Source: Thiomonas sp. X19
Lineage (GTDB): Bacteria; Pseudomonadota; Gammaproteobacteria; Burkholderiales; Burkholderiaceae_C
Direction: 5' to 3'
DNA: 64,000 nucleotides
Assembly (NCBI RefSeq): GCF_900089495.1
Contig: NZ_LT605203.1
Location: 2,947,016 to 3,011,015, forward strand
Notes under the pieces: model-generated
Databases searched by the model: none
What the model was told of the DNA's origin: nothing
Seen by the model: only the letters and a program-made list of their open reading frames with translations
Program-made: the position numbers and the translations under genes
Part shown: positions 1 to 8,393 of the stretch, piece after piece
Layout: every line of letters begins with the position of its first letter
Position numbering within the stretch: the first letter of the stretch is position 1

Positions 1-234
1 GGCACTGTTCAACTCATCATTGATGATGATGGGATTGGCGTTGGCGAAAAGGCCGCAAAGATTGGCCACCATGGGCTGCTCATCATGCACGAGCGCGCTA
101 ACCACATCCGCGCCAAAATATCCATCGCGAATAAGCCTCAAGGCGGAACCAGAGTTGCCGTGCAATTGACACCCAGCGCCCTTATCAACTCCATTCGAAT
201 CGTCCCCAGCACCGAGCATGAATTCAATACATGA
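1..234 (+). CDS. NarX-type sensor histidine kinase, C-terminal end (5' truncated by window)
   Basis: This is the last 77 residues of a sensor kinase whose start lies outside the window. The visible part is the end of a HATPase_c domain: a G1-box DDDGIGVG at residues 8-15, then the GLLIMHERA stretch. That G(L/M)xxMxERA pattern is typical of NarX/DegS-type (HPK7) kinases, followed by a GGTRV motif. The stop lies 17 bases inside the next gene, which encodes a NarL-type response regulator, so the two are translationally coupled and almost surely partners. The signal sensed cannot be read because the input domains are missing. Confidence 0.9.
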   Translation, partial: GTVQLIIDDDGIGVGEKAAKIGHHGLLIMHERANHIRAKISIANKPQGGTRVAVQLTPSALINSIRIVPSTEHEFNT

Positions 235-862
235 AGTGGTGATCATCGATGATCATCCGTTATTCCGACAAGGGCTGAAAGACCTGATCGCGATGGCGAG
301 CGAACGGCTTGTTGTCGTTGGCGAGGCAGACAACGGGAAAGACGGTCTGGAACTTGTGCGTCGGTTGAAACCCACGTTGGTCCTGCTCGATCTTCATATG
401 AAAGGCATAAGTGGCCTCGACACGCTGAGAGAGCTCAAGGCCGTTTATCCGGGCATCACGACGATCATGGTTACGGTATCCGATGATGCCGAAAATCTGA
501 CTGCAGCGCTGCGTGCGGGCGCTGATGGTTACCTGCTCAAGGACATGGCACCGGAAGCCTTGCTCGCCAGCATCCTCAAGACATCCGAGACCGGTGTGAT
601 GACTCTGAGCGACAATTTAGTTAATTTATTAGTCGTGTCGCTACGTGAAGATCTTTTATCCAAGACGAAAGAGACCGCAAAATTGACACCACAAGAGTTT
701 AATGTGCTCGCCCACCTCAAAGAAGGGAAGAGTAATAAACAGATAGCTCGAGACCTGGATATTGCCGAGGGAACCGTCAAGATTCACGTCAAACGCATTC
801 TCAAAAAAATCAATGTTAATTCACGCACGCAAGCTGCCGTATGGGCCGTTGGAAACATCTGA
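218..862 (+). CDS. NarL/FixJ-family response regulator
   Basis: A 214-residue regulator. The N-terminal receiver domain (about 5-125) has the acidic pair D11-D12, phospho-acceptor D58 in LVLLDLHM, T86 and K108. The C-terminal LuxR-type helix-turn-helix (about 153-212) contains the LTPQEFNVLAHLKEGKSNKQIA signature start and the recognition helix region EGTVKIHVKRILKK. Its start overlaps the end of the kinase gene by 17 bases, giving a kinase-regulator operon. After phosphorylation by the kinase it should bind DNA and switch genes. The family includes nitrate, uhp and degradative regulators; the target here is unknown. The 3' half is noticeably AT-richer than the surrounding DNA. Confidence 0.92.
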   Translation: MNSIHEVVIIDDHPLFRQGLKDLIAMASERLVVVGEADNGKDGLELVRRLKPTLVLLDLHMKGISGLDTLRELKAVYPGITTIMVTVSDDAENLTAALRAGADGYLLKDMAPEALLASILKTSETGVMTLSDNLVNLLVVSLREDLLSKTKETAKLTPQEFNVLAHLKEGKSNKQIARDLDIAEGTVKIHVKRILKKINVNSRTQAAVWAVGNI

Positions 863-923
863 GTTGCATATACTAAATTGATTAAAACATCGCTTGCACA
901 ATTGGCATCGATTGAAGGACATC

Positions 924-1343
924 ATGGAAATCAATAACTTTAATGATCTTCTGGAATTTGCACGTCGCGAATCCGAGCCGCAACGCCTTTTACTCGTATT
1001 TATAGGCACCACGCTTCCCGAGAATGCCAGCACAGAACAAATAGCCGCATTTCATGCCGGCAAGGGTGGTGAGCTTGAGCCTGTGATGTATGTCGACAAG
1101 GACCCTCATGAGATCCTGAGTTTCGAGGCCCTGAGTGCGGAGTCAGCCGACTACGGCCCGCCGTGGTCCCTCGTGTTCACGTCGTCGGTTTCCTGGCGGG
1201 ATGGTCATGCCCCCATCAGTGAAGAAACCGAGGCGTCTCTGCAACACATGATCGAATGCATCAGGGCGGGTTTATTCGAAGGGATGCTGCCCTTCGATCG
1301 CGACGGAGAACCAGTGCGCCTCGTCAGTGTCAGCACCACTTAA
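924..1343 (+). CDS. small conserved protein of unknown function, linked to the NarXL-type pair
   Basis: A 139-residue soluble protein starting at the ATG at 924 (MEINNF), with an AAGGA ribosome site 8 bases upstream. An in-frame upstream ATG at 894 lacks such a site. It has no signal peptide or membrane segment. I recognise the pattern (LLEFAR...EPQRLLLVF at the start, PxxEEtEasLQxMIexIraG...PFDRxGxPVxL at the end) as a widespread small proteobacterial family. Database names such as ribonucleotide reductase alpha subunit attached to it seem unfounded: no RNR motif is present. It lies 61 bases after the response regulator on the same strand and may be co-transcribed. Function unknown. Confidence 0.7.
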   Translation: MEINNFNDLLEFARRESEPQRLLLVFIGTTLPENASTEQIAAFHAGKGGELEPVMYVDKDPHEILSFEALSAESADYGPPWSLVFTSSVSWRDGHAPISEETEASLQHMIECIRAGLFEGMLPFDRDGEPVRLVSVSTT

Positions 1344-1627
1344 AAACCACGTGGTAGGTATCCCGGGCCTCTGCCACTGCTCAACGGCAGCGGCGCGGCT
1401 TATCTGGTTTCGAGCCGGTGCACGATCGCCAAAATGGGCACGAGCGCGGTCCATCTGGCCGTCAGGGGGGCTGATCGAGGATTTTTTCAGCCGATTCAAA
1501 ACGCCGTGCGTGGCGAGTCTAGCAACGCCTCCCCGAGCGGCATGGTTGAACGGCTGTGGTGACCTGCCCCCCGTCGGCCATACCACGGCGAAGTTCGTGG
1601 AGTCCATCAACATGGAGAATGATGGAC

Positions 1628-1892
1628 ATGAAGACGAGTCGATTCAGCGAAGAGCAGATCATTGGGTTCCTGCGGCAGGCCGAGGCTGGCGTTTCGGTCA
1701 AGGAGGTGTGCCGCAGGGGCGGTTTCAGCGACGCGACGTTCTACAAGTGGCGCAAAGTTCGGCGGCATGGAGGCATCCGAGGCCACGCGGCTGCGTGAAC
1801 TGGAGGCCGAGAACGCCAAGCTGAAGAAACTGCTGGCCGAGGCGCACCTGGACATGCACGCGCCGGGGAGCGTGCTCGGGGTCAAGCGCTAG
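1628..1892 (+). pseudogene. IS407-type orfA (transposase DNA-binding subunit), frameshifted
   Basis: Begins at the ATG at 1628 (MKTSRFSEEQIIGFLRQAEAG), a classic IS3-family OrfA helix-turn-helix start. The first frame runs as far as FYKWR near 1755. It must then change frame to continue as KFGGMEASEATRLRELE and the leucine-zipper-like segment ending SVLGVKR at 1892. Compared with the usual family sequence (WRAKFGG), two bases are missing at about 1755. The DNA-binding part and the coiled coil are therefore no longer joined. Confidence 0.85.
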
Positions 1893-1924
1893 CCCCACGG
1901 GTCAAGAGCCAGGCCATTGGCAAG

Positions 1925-2729
1925 ATGAGCAGCGAGCATCACTTGTCCGAGCGTCGAGTGTGCTGCATCAACGGGCTCAGCCGAGATAGCTATCGCCATG
2001 CGCCCCAACAGGATGCGCTGAACACTGAACTGCACGGCAAGATCGTCGAGATCGCGCATGTCCGCCGGCGGTTCGGGTATCGGCGCGTGCACGATCTGCT
2101 GCACCCAGCGTTTCCGGGCATCAACCACAAGCGGGTGTATCGGCTGTACAGCCAAGCCAACCTGGCTGTGCGCAAGCGCAAGAAGGTCCGGCGAGCGGCG
2201 ACTGAGCGCGTGCCGCTGCAACGGGCCACCAGGGTCAATGAGGTTGGCGGGCGGGCGGAGCCTGAAGTGCCTGACCGTGGCCGACGACTTCAGCCATGAA
2301 TGCGTGGACATCGCGGTCGACTATGGCATGCCCGGTGCCGACGTGACGCGCTTGCTCGATCAGGCCGCCAGATTCCGCGGATACCCGGCGGCGGTCAGAA
2401 CCGACAACGGACCTGAGTTCACCAGCCGCGCATTCATGGCGTGGGCCACGACTCGCGGCGTGCGCCACATCTTGATCGCACCGGGCAAGCCCACGCAGAA
2501 CGGTTTCATCGAGAGCTTCAACGGCAAGTTCCGCAACGAGTGTCTCAACGAGCAATGGTTCGAAACGCTGCACCAAGCCAGAGCGACCATCGCTGAATGG
2601 CGCCGAGACTTCAACGAGGTCCGGCCCCACAGCGGCCTGGGCCGAATCCCACCGGCTCGATTCACCGAGCAGCATCGAAAACAGGCTGGCGATGCTGCTC
2701 ACCCCACAACCACCAACGAGGTCAATTAA
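1925..2729 (+). pseudogene. IS407-type orfB (DDE transposase), frameshifted with internal deletion
   Basis: The first frame (1925 to about 2245) gives the usual IS407 OrfB N-terminal half, including [16 protein letters not shown] and [17 protein letters not shown], as far as QRATRVNEV. The second frame (about 2250-2729) gives [17 protein letters not shown] through the integrase core, with TDNGPEFTS (second catalytic Asp) and [17 protein letters not shown] (catalytic Glu). The WSMDFVSDxL segment holding the first catalytic Asp is missing at the junction near 2247. The deletion both shifts the frame and removes a catalytic residue, so the enzyme is dead. Confidence 0.88.
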
Positions 2730-2788
2730 CCTTGCAACCCCGACTCCTGACTTTACGTTGGTACGGCGCGAGGGGACAGGTCACCCGA

Positions 2789-4114
2789 TCAGCGCATGTA
2801 GTGCAAACCACTGAAGCGCCGTCGAAAAGCGGAAACCTCGGACGCAACCCCATCAGGATCTCCAGTCAGAGCCCGGGCAACCAGGGATGCCAACTCGGTC
2901 ATGTCGGGCGCCCCCATGCCCAGTCGCACGATCTCCGGTACACCAAAACGCAGGCCGTTGTGATCGCCATCCACGGCAGGCAATGGCAAACCAATACCGC
3001 AGGCCAGCAAATTGGCGCGACGCAAGCGCTTGGCGGCTGTTTGGCCACCACCAAAACGCGCCGCCTCGACGGCCAATTGATGCGACTGGGTGTAGCCTCT
3101 GGATCGGGCAAAGACGGGCAGGCCCTGGGCGTCCAGGGCCTCGGCCAGCGCATGGGCGGTGCGTTTCATGGCCTGGCCGTAGGCGAGGCCAAAGGCCTTC
3201 CAGTCAAGCAGGCTCACAGCCAGCGCTGCGGTCTTGCCAGCATCAAAATTGGCCGTCAAGCCCGGGTAGGCTATGGCATCCAGCCGTTCGGCCAGGGCCG
3301 CGTTGTCGCTCACAATCAGCCCGCCTGGCGGTCCACCCAAGCTCTTGTAAGTGCTCATCGTCATCACATGCGCCCCCTCGGCCAGGGGCTGCTGCCAGGC
3401 TTGTCCTGCAATCATGCCGCTCAGGTGCGCGGCGTCGAACAACACATAAGCGCCGACCGCATCCGCAATCTCACGTATGGCGCTGACCGGGTGGGGGAAA
3501 AGGTTCAGGCTGCCACCGATGGTGAGCAGTTTCGGCTTCACCTCGCGTGCCAAGATGCGCAGCGCGGCGACATCCACCGTGTAACCGTCAGCATGCACCG
3601 GGGCCGGCACGGTTTTCAGCCCGTACAGGCCGGCCGCACCCGCTGCGTGATGCGTCACATGACCCCCAATCTCGGCTGGCGGGGCAATGATGGTGTCGCC
3701 CGGCTGGCACGTGGCCATGAACACATACAGATTGGCCAATGCGCCCGAGCCCACGCGCACTTCGACGTACCGCGCACCGAACACCTCGGCGGCCAGCTCG
3801 GCGGCCATCACCTCGATGCGCTCAATGGCCTCCAAACCCATCTCATACTTGTCACCTGGATAACCCAGAGACGCACGCGAGCCCAGGTGCGCCGACAGCA
3901 TCGCCTCGGCCTTCGGGTTCATCACATTCGTGGCCGGGTTGAGGTTGATGCCGTCCACATCGTGAATGCGGTGGTTTTCTTCCACCAGGCGGCCCAGCTC
4001 GGAGGCCACGGCATCAACATCCTGGTTTGCCGTCGTTTGTGCCACCGTCTGAACCAGGGCTTCGCAGCCGGCCGGAACCCAGGGGCGGTGTTGCAGCAAG
4101 GCCGTCATGCGCAT
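2789..4114 (-). CDS. serine hydroxymethyltransferase-like PLP enzyme
   Basis: A 441-residue fold-type I PLP enzyme of the SHMT family. Visible family marks are SHLGSRASLGYPGDKYEMG near residue 75, the HxxGxxxG-like substrate loop GGHVTHHAAGAAG, the aspartate-histidine pair FDAAHLSG before the cofactor lysine, and the Schiff-base lysine in MSTYKSLGGPPGG. Canonical GlyA has TTTHKTLRGPRGG there, so this is a divergent branch; 2-methylserine hydroxymethyltransferase and aldolase-like members are candidates. A purine-rich AAAGGA lies just before the start. It is divergent from a GcvA-like LysR gene across 129 bases, which suggests that regulator controls it. The exact substrate is not determinable. 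Confidence 0.85.
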   Translation of the reverse strand: MRMTALLQHRPWVPAGCEALVQTVAQTTANQDVDAVASELGRLVEENHRIHDVDGINLNPATNVMNPKAEAMLSAHLGSRASLGYPGDKYEMGLEAIERIEVMAAELAAEVFGARYVEVRVGSGALANLYVFMATCQPGDTIIAPPAEIGGHVTHHAAGAAGLYGLKTVPAPVHADGYTVDVAALRILAREVKPKLLTIGGSLNLFPHPVSAIREIADAVGAYVLFDAAHLSGMIAGQAWQQPLAEGAHVMTMSTYKSLGGPPGGLIVSDNAALAERLDAIAYPGLTANFDAGKTAALAVSLLDWKAFGLAYGQAMKRTAHALAEALDAQGLPVFARSRGYTQSHQLAVEAARFGGGQTAAKRLRRANLLACGIGLPLPAVDGDHNGLRFGVPEIVRLGMGAPDMTELASLVARALTGDPDGVASEVSAFRRRFSGLHYMR

Positions 4115-4243
4115 GTCCTTTTTGAAGTGACGAATGGTGAAGACGTGGACCAGTATGCGATGGGCCGCCCTCAGTTCACAAACGAGATATTCTTGCGCGG
4201 TGGGCTAGAAAATCTAGGCGTCACAACTTTGGATCCCAACACC
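4115..4243. promoter_or_regulatory. divergent promoter region between the SHMT-like and LysR genes
   Basis: A 129-base intergenic segment between two divergently oriented starts, the classic arrangement for a LysR-type regulator and its target. Both promoters and the LysR operator should lie here. I could not pick out a convincing T-N11-A operator or -35/-10 pair by eye, so no individual site is claimed. Confidence 0.5.
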
Positions 4244-5158
4244 ATGGCCGTTGATCCACCCAAGCTGCGCCTGCCGCCGTACACGGCGCTACGCGCTTTT
4301 GAGGCTGCTGCCCGCCACAACAGCTTTGTCGCCGCGGCCCGCGAGCTGTGCGTGACGCCAGCGGCCGTGGCCCAGCAGGTGAAAGCGCTGGAAGCCTGGC
4401 TCGGTGGTGCATTGTTTGAACGCCACAGCCAGGGCATTGCGCTGACACCCCAAGGCCGACATGCGCGACCCGCCCTGAGCGCAGCGATGGATCAGATGGG
4501 GCTGGCGGTACAGAACCTGCGCAGCGAAATGCGGGGATCCGAGCTGCACATCGCCGCGTTGCCGGCCCTGGGGCAACTGTGGCTGTCACCGCGCTTGCGA
4601 CGGTTGCACCTGGACTTTCCCGGCGTCCAGGTTTCGGTCACGGCGATGGAGGAGCCGCCCAACTTCAAACGTGAACCGTTCGACATGGGTTTGTTCTATC
4701 TGGACGCGCCGCGTAAAGACGTCAGAATCGTCGGCCTCGCAAAAGACCATCTGCTTCCAGTGTGCACGCCGAAAATCCTGAAGACACTCAGAGTCAAAGG
4801 CAAGATCCGCCTGCACGGGCAACCCTTGCTGCATGACACGGTGTGGGATGGCGATTGGGCACGGTGGCTGGACGCGACAAGCATGCATGGGGTCGATGCA
4901 ACAACCGGCCCGCGGTTTTCGCTCTACAGCATGGCTTTGCAGGCGGCATTGGACGGCGACGGTCTGTTGATGGGGCGCGAGTGCCTGGTTGCCCCCTATC
5001 TGGTCAGTGGCAAGTTGCGCGCTGCGTCGCCTATTCGGGTGCCTCTGCCCACGGGGCCAAACCTTCTATTGCCATCTCATCGAGCAAGTCACACGCTCAC
5101 CCAGCAGTTCGTCAATTGGATCCAGAGGTCGTTTTCTGAAGCTGCTTCGACGTTTTGA
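4244..5158 (+). CDS. LysR-family regulator, GcvA-like
   Basis: A 304-residue LysR-type regulator starting at the ATG at 4244. The same frame stays open far upstream, but only as antisense to the SHMT-like gene. The N-terminal winged HTH has the GcvA-subfamily opening LPPYTALRAFEAAARHNSF and then CVTPAAVAQQVKALE. A LysR substrate-binding domain follows (about 95-300). Members of this subgroup often govern glycine, serine and one-carbon genes, which fits the divergent SHMT-like neighbour. The ligand is unknown. Downstream, 52 bases on, lies a transposase fragment. Confidence 0.88.
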   Translation: MAVDPPKLRLPPYTALRAFEAAARHNSFVAAARELCVTPAAVAQQVKALEAWLGGALFERHSQGIALTPQGRHARPALSAAMDQMGLAVQNLRSEMRGSELHIAALPALGQLWLSPRLRRLHLDFPGVQVSVTAMEEPPNFKREPFDMGLFYLDAPRKDVRIVGLAKDHLLPVCTPKILKTLRVKGKIRLHGQPLLHDTVWDGDWARWLDATSMHGVDATTGPRFSLYSMALQAALDGDGLLMGRECLVAPYLVSGKLRAASPIRVPLPTGPNLLLPSHRASHTLTQQFVNWIQRSFSEAASTF

Positions 5159-5209
5159 AATGAGCCTCTCATGAATTCCGAGTGGGTAATCTGATGTCAT
5201 GTTGAGCCC

Positions 5210-6034
5210 ACCATCTCTTACCGCGGCACCCACGGGGTCGAGCCGATCTGCAACGTGCTGCAGGTCGCCCCGTCTGACTATCGGCACTTTGCAGCCCAGC
5301 GGCGCGAGCCCACACGGCGCTGTGCCCGAGCCCAGCGCGATGACACCCTGATCCCGCACATGGAGCGGGTCTGGCAGACGAACATGCAGGTCTATGGTGC
5401 CGACAAGGTCTGGGGCCGGAAGCAACTGAGGCGCGAAGGTGTCGCCGTCGCTCGCTGCACCATCGAGCGGCCCATGCGCCGCCTGGGCCTGCGCGGCGTC
5501 ATCCGCGACAAGGTGATGCGCACCACGATCAGCGATGCCTTGGCGCCCTGTCCATTGGATCGCGTGGACCGCGTCTTCAAGGCCGATCGCCCGAACCAGC
5601 TCTGGGCGGCGGACTTCACCTATGTCTCGACCTGGCAGGGCTGGCTGTCTGTGGCCTTCGTCATCGACGTGTTTGCCCGGCGCATCGTCGGCTGGCGCTT
5701 GAGCCGTTCCATGCGCACGGACTTCGTGCTCGATGCCCTGGAGCAGGCGCTGTACGCCCGGCAGCCCGAGCGGGACGCAGCCTTGATTCACCACAGCAAT
5801 TCGCCGCTTGACAAACAGAAGGGCGTCCGAGGTTCCCAGGACGTCTCGATCCGCTACAGCGAGCGGCTTGCCGAAGCCGGTATCGAGCCTTCGGTCGGAA
5901 GCAAGGGCGACAGCTACGACAACGCCCTGGCCGAGACGATCAACGGGCTGTACAAGGCCGAACGGATCCACCGTCGCGCGCCGTGGAAGACCCAGGAATC
6001 GGTCGAGCTGGCGACCTTGCAATGGGTGTCGCGG
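5210..6034 (+). pseudogene. IS3-family orfB fragment, both ends lost
   Basis: The reading frame from about 5210 contains the HGVEPIC segment, VYGADKVW, and a DDE core with the first Asp in WAADFTYVSTWQGW and the Glu in YDNALAETINGLYK. The start is missing. The 3' end stops at LQWVS near 6031, before the usual WFNHHRLLEPIGY tail, and meets a stop overlapping the tonB start. The second catalytic motif, normally HHSDRGSQY, reads HHSN followed by about ten foreign residues (5799-5832) and then RGSQD, so the second Asp is gone. It belongs to the IS3 subgroup common in Xanthomonas and Burkholderiales. Confidence 0.85.
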
Positions 6035-6036
6035 TA

Positions 6037-6876
6037 ATGTCGACTTCATCCTCCAACATCAGTCTGGAAATCACCGATGCGGTGCACATGCCTCCGGCAC
6101 GCGTGTCCTGGCCGCTGATTGTGGCGGTTTTGATACTGCATGCGGTGGCGTTATGGGCGCTTCAGTTCGGTCTCGTGCCCACGCCCAAGCTGCCTATGCC
6201 CTCGATCATCCATGTCGAGGCCTTGTCGGTACAACCGCAATCCGTGGCATCCAACAACCATCCACGCACACCGCCTGCCCTGGCGGCAGCCGCGAACACG
6301 CGAGCCTTTCCACGCGAGGCTGTCAAGCCCCCTCCACAGCCGCATCAAGCCGCGCTGCCCAGTCGAACCGCCCGCGTGGTTGACTCGAAACCGTCGCTTG
6401 AGCCGTCAATGACCGATGCTGAGAGGCCGGTGAGTCACGCCGAGGCCCAGACCACGCCAGCGGGTGCGCCGGCAGCGGCCAATTCGTCCGTCACGCGCTC
6501 CCAGACCTCTACGCCGACAGAAACCGAGTCAGCCCGGCAACCTGACGAATCCGTCGAGGGTGAGGCCCCGCCCTCCCCTGCACAGCAGTCCGCTGCACCC
6601 CCGACCTATGGCGCGTCCTACTTGCATAACCCCAAGCCCGACTATCCTCCCCTGGGACGCAGGCTCGGCGAGGAAGGGACGGTCTTGCTCAAGGTCAAGG
6701 TGTCGGCCCAGGGCCATGTGGAAACCCTTCAAGTGCAGCAATCATCCGGCTATGGTCAGCTCGATGCGGCGGCGTTGAGCGCAGTTCAGCAATGGACCTT
6801 CATCCCAGCTCAGGCTGCAGGCAAGCCGGTTTCCGGCTGGGTGCTGGTGCCGATCGTGTTTTCCCTTTCACCTTGA
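6037..6876 (+). CDS. tonB: TonB energy-transducing protein
   Basis: A 279-residue TonB protein linking the inner-membrane proton gradient to outer-membrane receptors. An N-terminal membrane anchor (about 21-43, WPLIVAVLILHAVALWALQF) is followed by a long Pro/Ala/Ser-rich periplasmic spacer (about 50-195). The C-terminal TonB domain (about 200-279) has NPKPDYPPLGRRLGEEGTV, the QSSGYGQLDAAAL motif and a WxFxPA motif. The chosen start at 6037 overlaps the stop of the IS3 fragment, and its upstream DNA is transposon sequence. There is no good ribosome site, and in-frame ATGs at 6022 and 5983 lie within IS DNA. The native promoter was probably removed. No exbB/exbD is adjacent. Confidence 0.88.
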   Translation: MSTSSSNISLEITDAVHMPPARVSWPLIVAVLILHAVALWALQFGLVPTPKLPMPSIIHVEALSVQPQSVASNNHPRTPPALAAAANTRAFPREAVKPPPQPHQAALPSRTARVVDSKPSLEPSMTDAERPVSHAEAQTTPAGAPAAANSSVTRSQTSTPTETESARQPDESVEGEAPPSPAQQSAAPPTYGASYLHNPKPDYPPLGRRLGEEGTVLLKVKVSAQGHVETLQVQQSSGYGQLDAAALSAVQQWTFIPAQAAGKPVSGWVLVPIVFSLSP

Positions 6877-6902
6877 CCGACAGCCGCGACGCGTCGAACC
6901 TA

Positions 6903-7168
6903 GGGCCTGTTCACGCTATTTCTGCGCCCGCGACGGGGGACTTGGCAGATGCAGTGCAAGGCGCAAGCCGTGCCGCGGTGCTGTGCACCGCAAGCGGCTT
7001 GCAACGCCGCAATGCGCTGCCCAGTCCCCCGTCCCGCAGGGTTGCCACCGGACGGGGCGTCTGCGGCGTTGTCGGTCTTGGCAACGGTTCACCCTTGCCG
7101 GCGCCCTCCGCCTTGCAACCATCCCCGTCTGGTGGCAACGCGGGCGCAGAAATAGCGTGAACAGGCCC
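6903..7168. mobile_element. MITE-like element, 266 bp with perfect 30-bp inverted ends and TA flanks
   Basis: The first 30 bases (6903-6932, starting GGGCCTGTTCACGCTATTTC) are exactly the reverse complement of the last 30 (7139-7168). Each end is flanked by TA (6901-6902 and 7169-7170), which could be a TA target duplication. That would imply mobilisation by a Tc1/mariner-type (IS630) transposase. The interior has no credible gene; the short frames that cross it come from its high GC content. It sits between tonB and the dehalogenase gene. Other copies are not visible in this window. Confidence 0.8.
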
Positions 7169-7377
7169 TAGAAGGCCGCCCCGGCACCAGCTTGGCCAAA
7201 ACCTGCGACCCCGCCATCTCCTTGAAGTCAGATCATCATCACAATGAGACCGCATCAGCCGCAGCATCAACGCATCCATGCGGCCTTGAAACCGTCGACG
7301 TCGGATGCACTCTGCGGCAATGGTGTCATCTGGACCCACTCAACGCCTGCGAGAACTGCATCTGAAAGGATCTGCGT

Positions 7378-8253
7378 ATGTTCAAGAATTTTCATCCGAT
7401 TCGCATCCAGACCGGCAGTTCGAGCATCGCAGGCCGTATCGGCGGCAGCGGGCCACCACTGCTGTTGCTGCATGGTCATCCCCAGACGCACATGATCTGG
7501 CACAAGATCGCAGATGCCTTGACGGCACACTACACCGTCGTCGCGACGGATTTACGCGGCTACGGTGCGTCGTCGAAACCACAGGGGCAAGCGGATCACA
7601 GCACCTACAGCAAACGCGCCATGGCGGCAGATCAGGTTGCGGTGATGCAAAGCCTGGGATTCGAGTCGTTCTTCATCTGCGCCCACGACCGTGGCGCACG
7701 GGTCGCGCACCGCCTGTGCCTGGACTCCCCTGCCGCGATACGCAAAGCCATCTTGCTCGACATCGCTCCGACCCTGGCGATGTATGAGCAAACCAATCGG
7801 GCCTTTGCAACGGCCTACTTCCACTGGTTTTTTCTGATCCAGCCCTACCCTTTTCCGGAAAAACTGATCAGTTCCGACCCCGATGCTTATATCGATGCCG
7901 TGATGGGCAATCGTTCCGCTGGCATGACACCTTTCACGCCTGAGGCGCAGGGAGCCTATCGGTCTGCCTTGCGTAGCGAGGGGGCTGTTCATGCGATGTG
8001 CGAGGATTACCGGGCGTCGGCGACCATCGATCTGGATCACGATCGATGGGACCGGCAGCAAGGCCGTCGCGTCACTTGTCCATTGCATGTGTTGTGGGGG
8101 CAACAAGGGATCGTCGGGCGTTTGTTCGACCCCTTGCGTGAATGGGGCCAAGTCGCCGAACAAGTCAGTGGCCATGCCCTGGATTGCGGGCACTACATTC
8201 CCGAAGAGGCCCCTGACGCTTTGTTGCAAGAGATCCACGCGACTTTGTGCTAA
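7378..8253 (+). CDS. fluoroacetate dehalogenase-type alpha/beta hydrolase
   Basis: A 291-residue alpha/beta hydrolase with an AAAGGA ribosome site before the ATG. Residues match the fluoroacetate dehalogenase group: HGHPQ oxyanion region (32-36), nucleophile D104 in HDRGAR, carboxylate-binding R105 and R108, acid D128, and halide-pocket H149, W150 and Y212. The catalytic His is at 273 in CGHYIPEEAP. The spacing of D104, R105, R108, D128, H149, W150 and Y212 is the same as I recall for the Burkholderia FA1 enzyme. It probably hydrolyses fluoroacetate or another small 2-haloacid to the hydroxy acid (EC 3.8.1.3). It stands alone; no transporter or regulator is adjacent. Confidence 0.85.
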   Translation: MFKNFHPIRIQTGSSSIAGRIGGSGPPLLLLHGHPQTHMIWHKIADALTAHYTVVATDLRGYGASSKPQGQADHSTYSKRAMAADQVAVMQSLGFESFFICAHDRGARVAHRLCLDSPAAIRKAILLDIAPTLAMYEQTNRAFATAYFHWFFLIQPYPFPEKLISSDPDAYIDAVMGNRSAGMTPFTPEAQGAYRSALRSEGAVHAMCEDYRASATIDLDHDRWDRQQGRRVTCPLHVLWGQQGIVGRLFDPLREWGQVAEQVSGHALDCGHYIPEEAPDALLQEIHATLC

Positions 8254-8393
8254 CTGCAAGCAAAGACAAATCCAACCGCCCGTGCCCAGCCCGGATGCAG
8301 CCCTTGCAGACGGTGGTTCGTAGGGACTGGCTTTTTAGCCGAAGTTTTGGATTTTTGCTGAACGACAAGCTCCAAAAAAGCCTGCATCAACCT

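Larger units (their letters stand above)
1560..2783 (+). mobile_element. decayed IS3-family element, IS407 group
   Basis: A 1,224-bp element close to the usual IS407-group length (about 1.2 kb). It is bounded by imperfect terminal inverted repeats: TGACCTGCCCCC at 1560 and, read from the other end, TGACCTGTCCCC ending at 2783. It carries orfA and orfB in the normal order, both damaged (see their entries). The 4-bp flanks (GTGG left, CCCG right) do not match, so a target duplication is absent or has decayed, or one end has been rearranged. It is probably immobile on its own. Confidence 0.85.

Noticed and set aside
1556..2787. Target-site duplication around the IS407-like element
   Set aside because: The four flanking bases differ on the two sides (GTGG and CCCG), so no duplication is claimed.
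2597..5158. 853-codon plus-strand open frame spanning the SHMT-like gene and the LysR gene
   Set aside because: The first 550 codons are antisense to the SHMT-like gene and have no protein character. Only the part from 4244 is a real LysR protein.
6911..7339. 142-codon minus-strand frame over the MITE-like element
   Set aside because: It crosses the perfect inverted repeat and beyond, has no family resemblance, and similar frames exist on the other strand.
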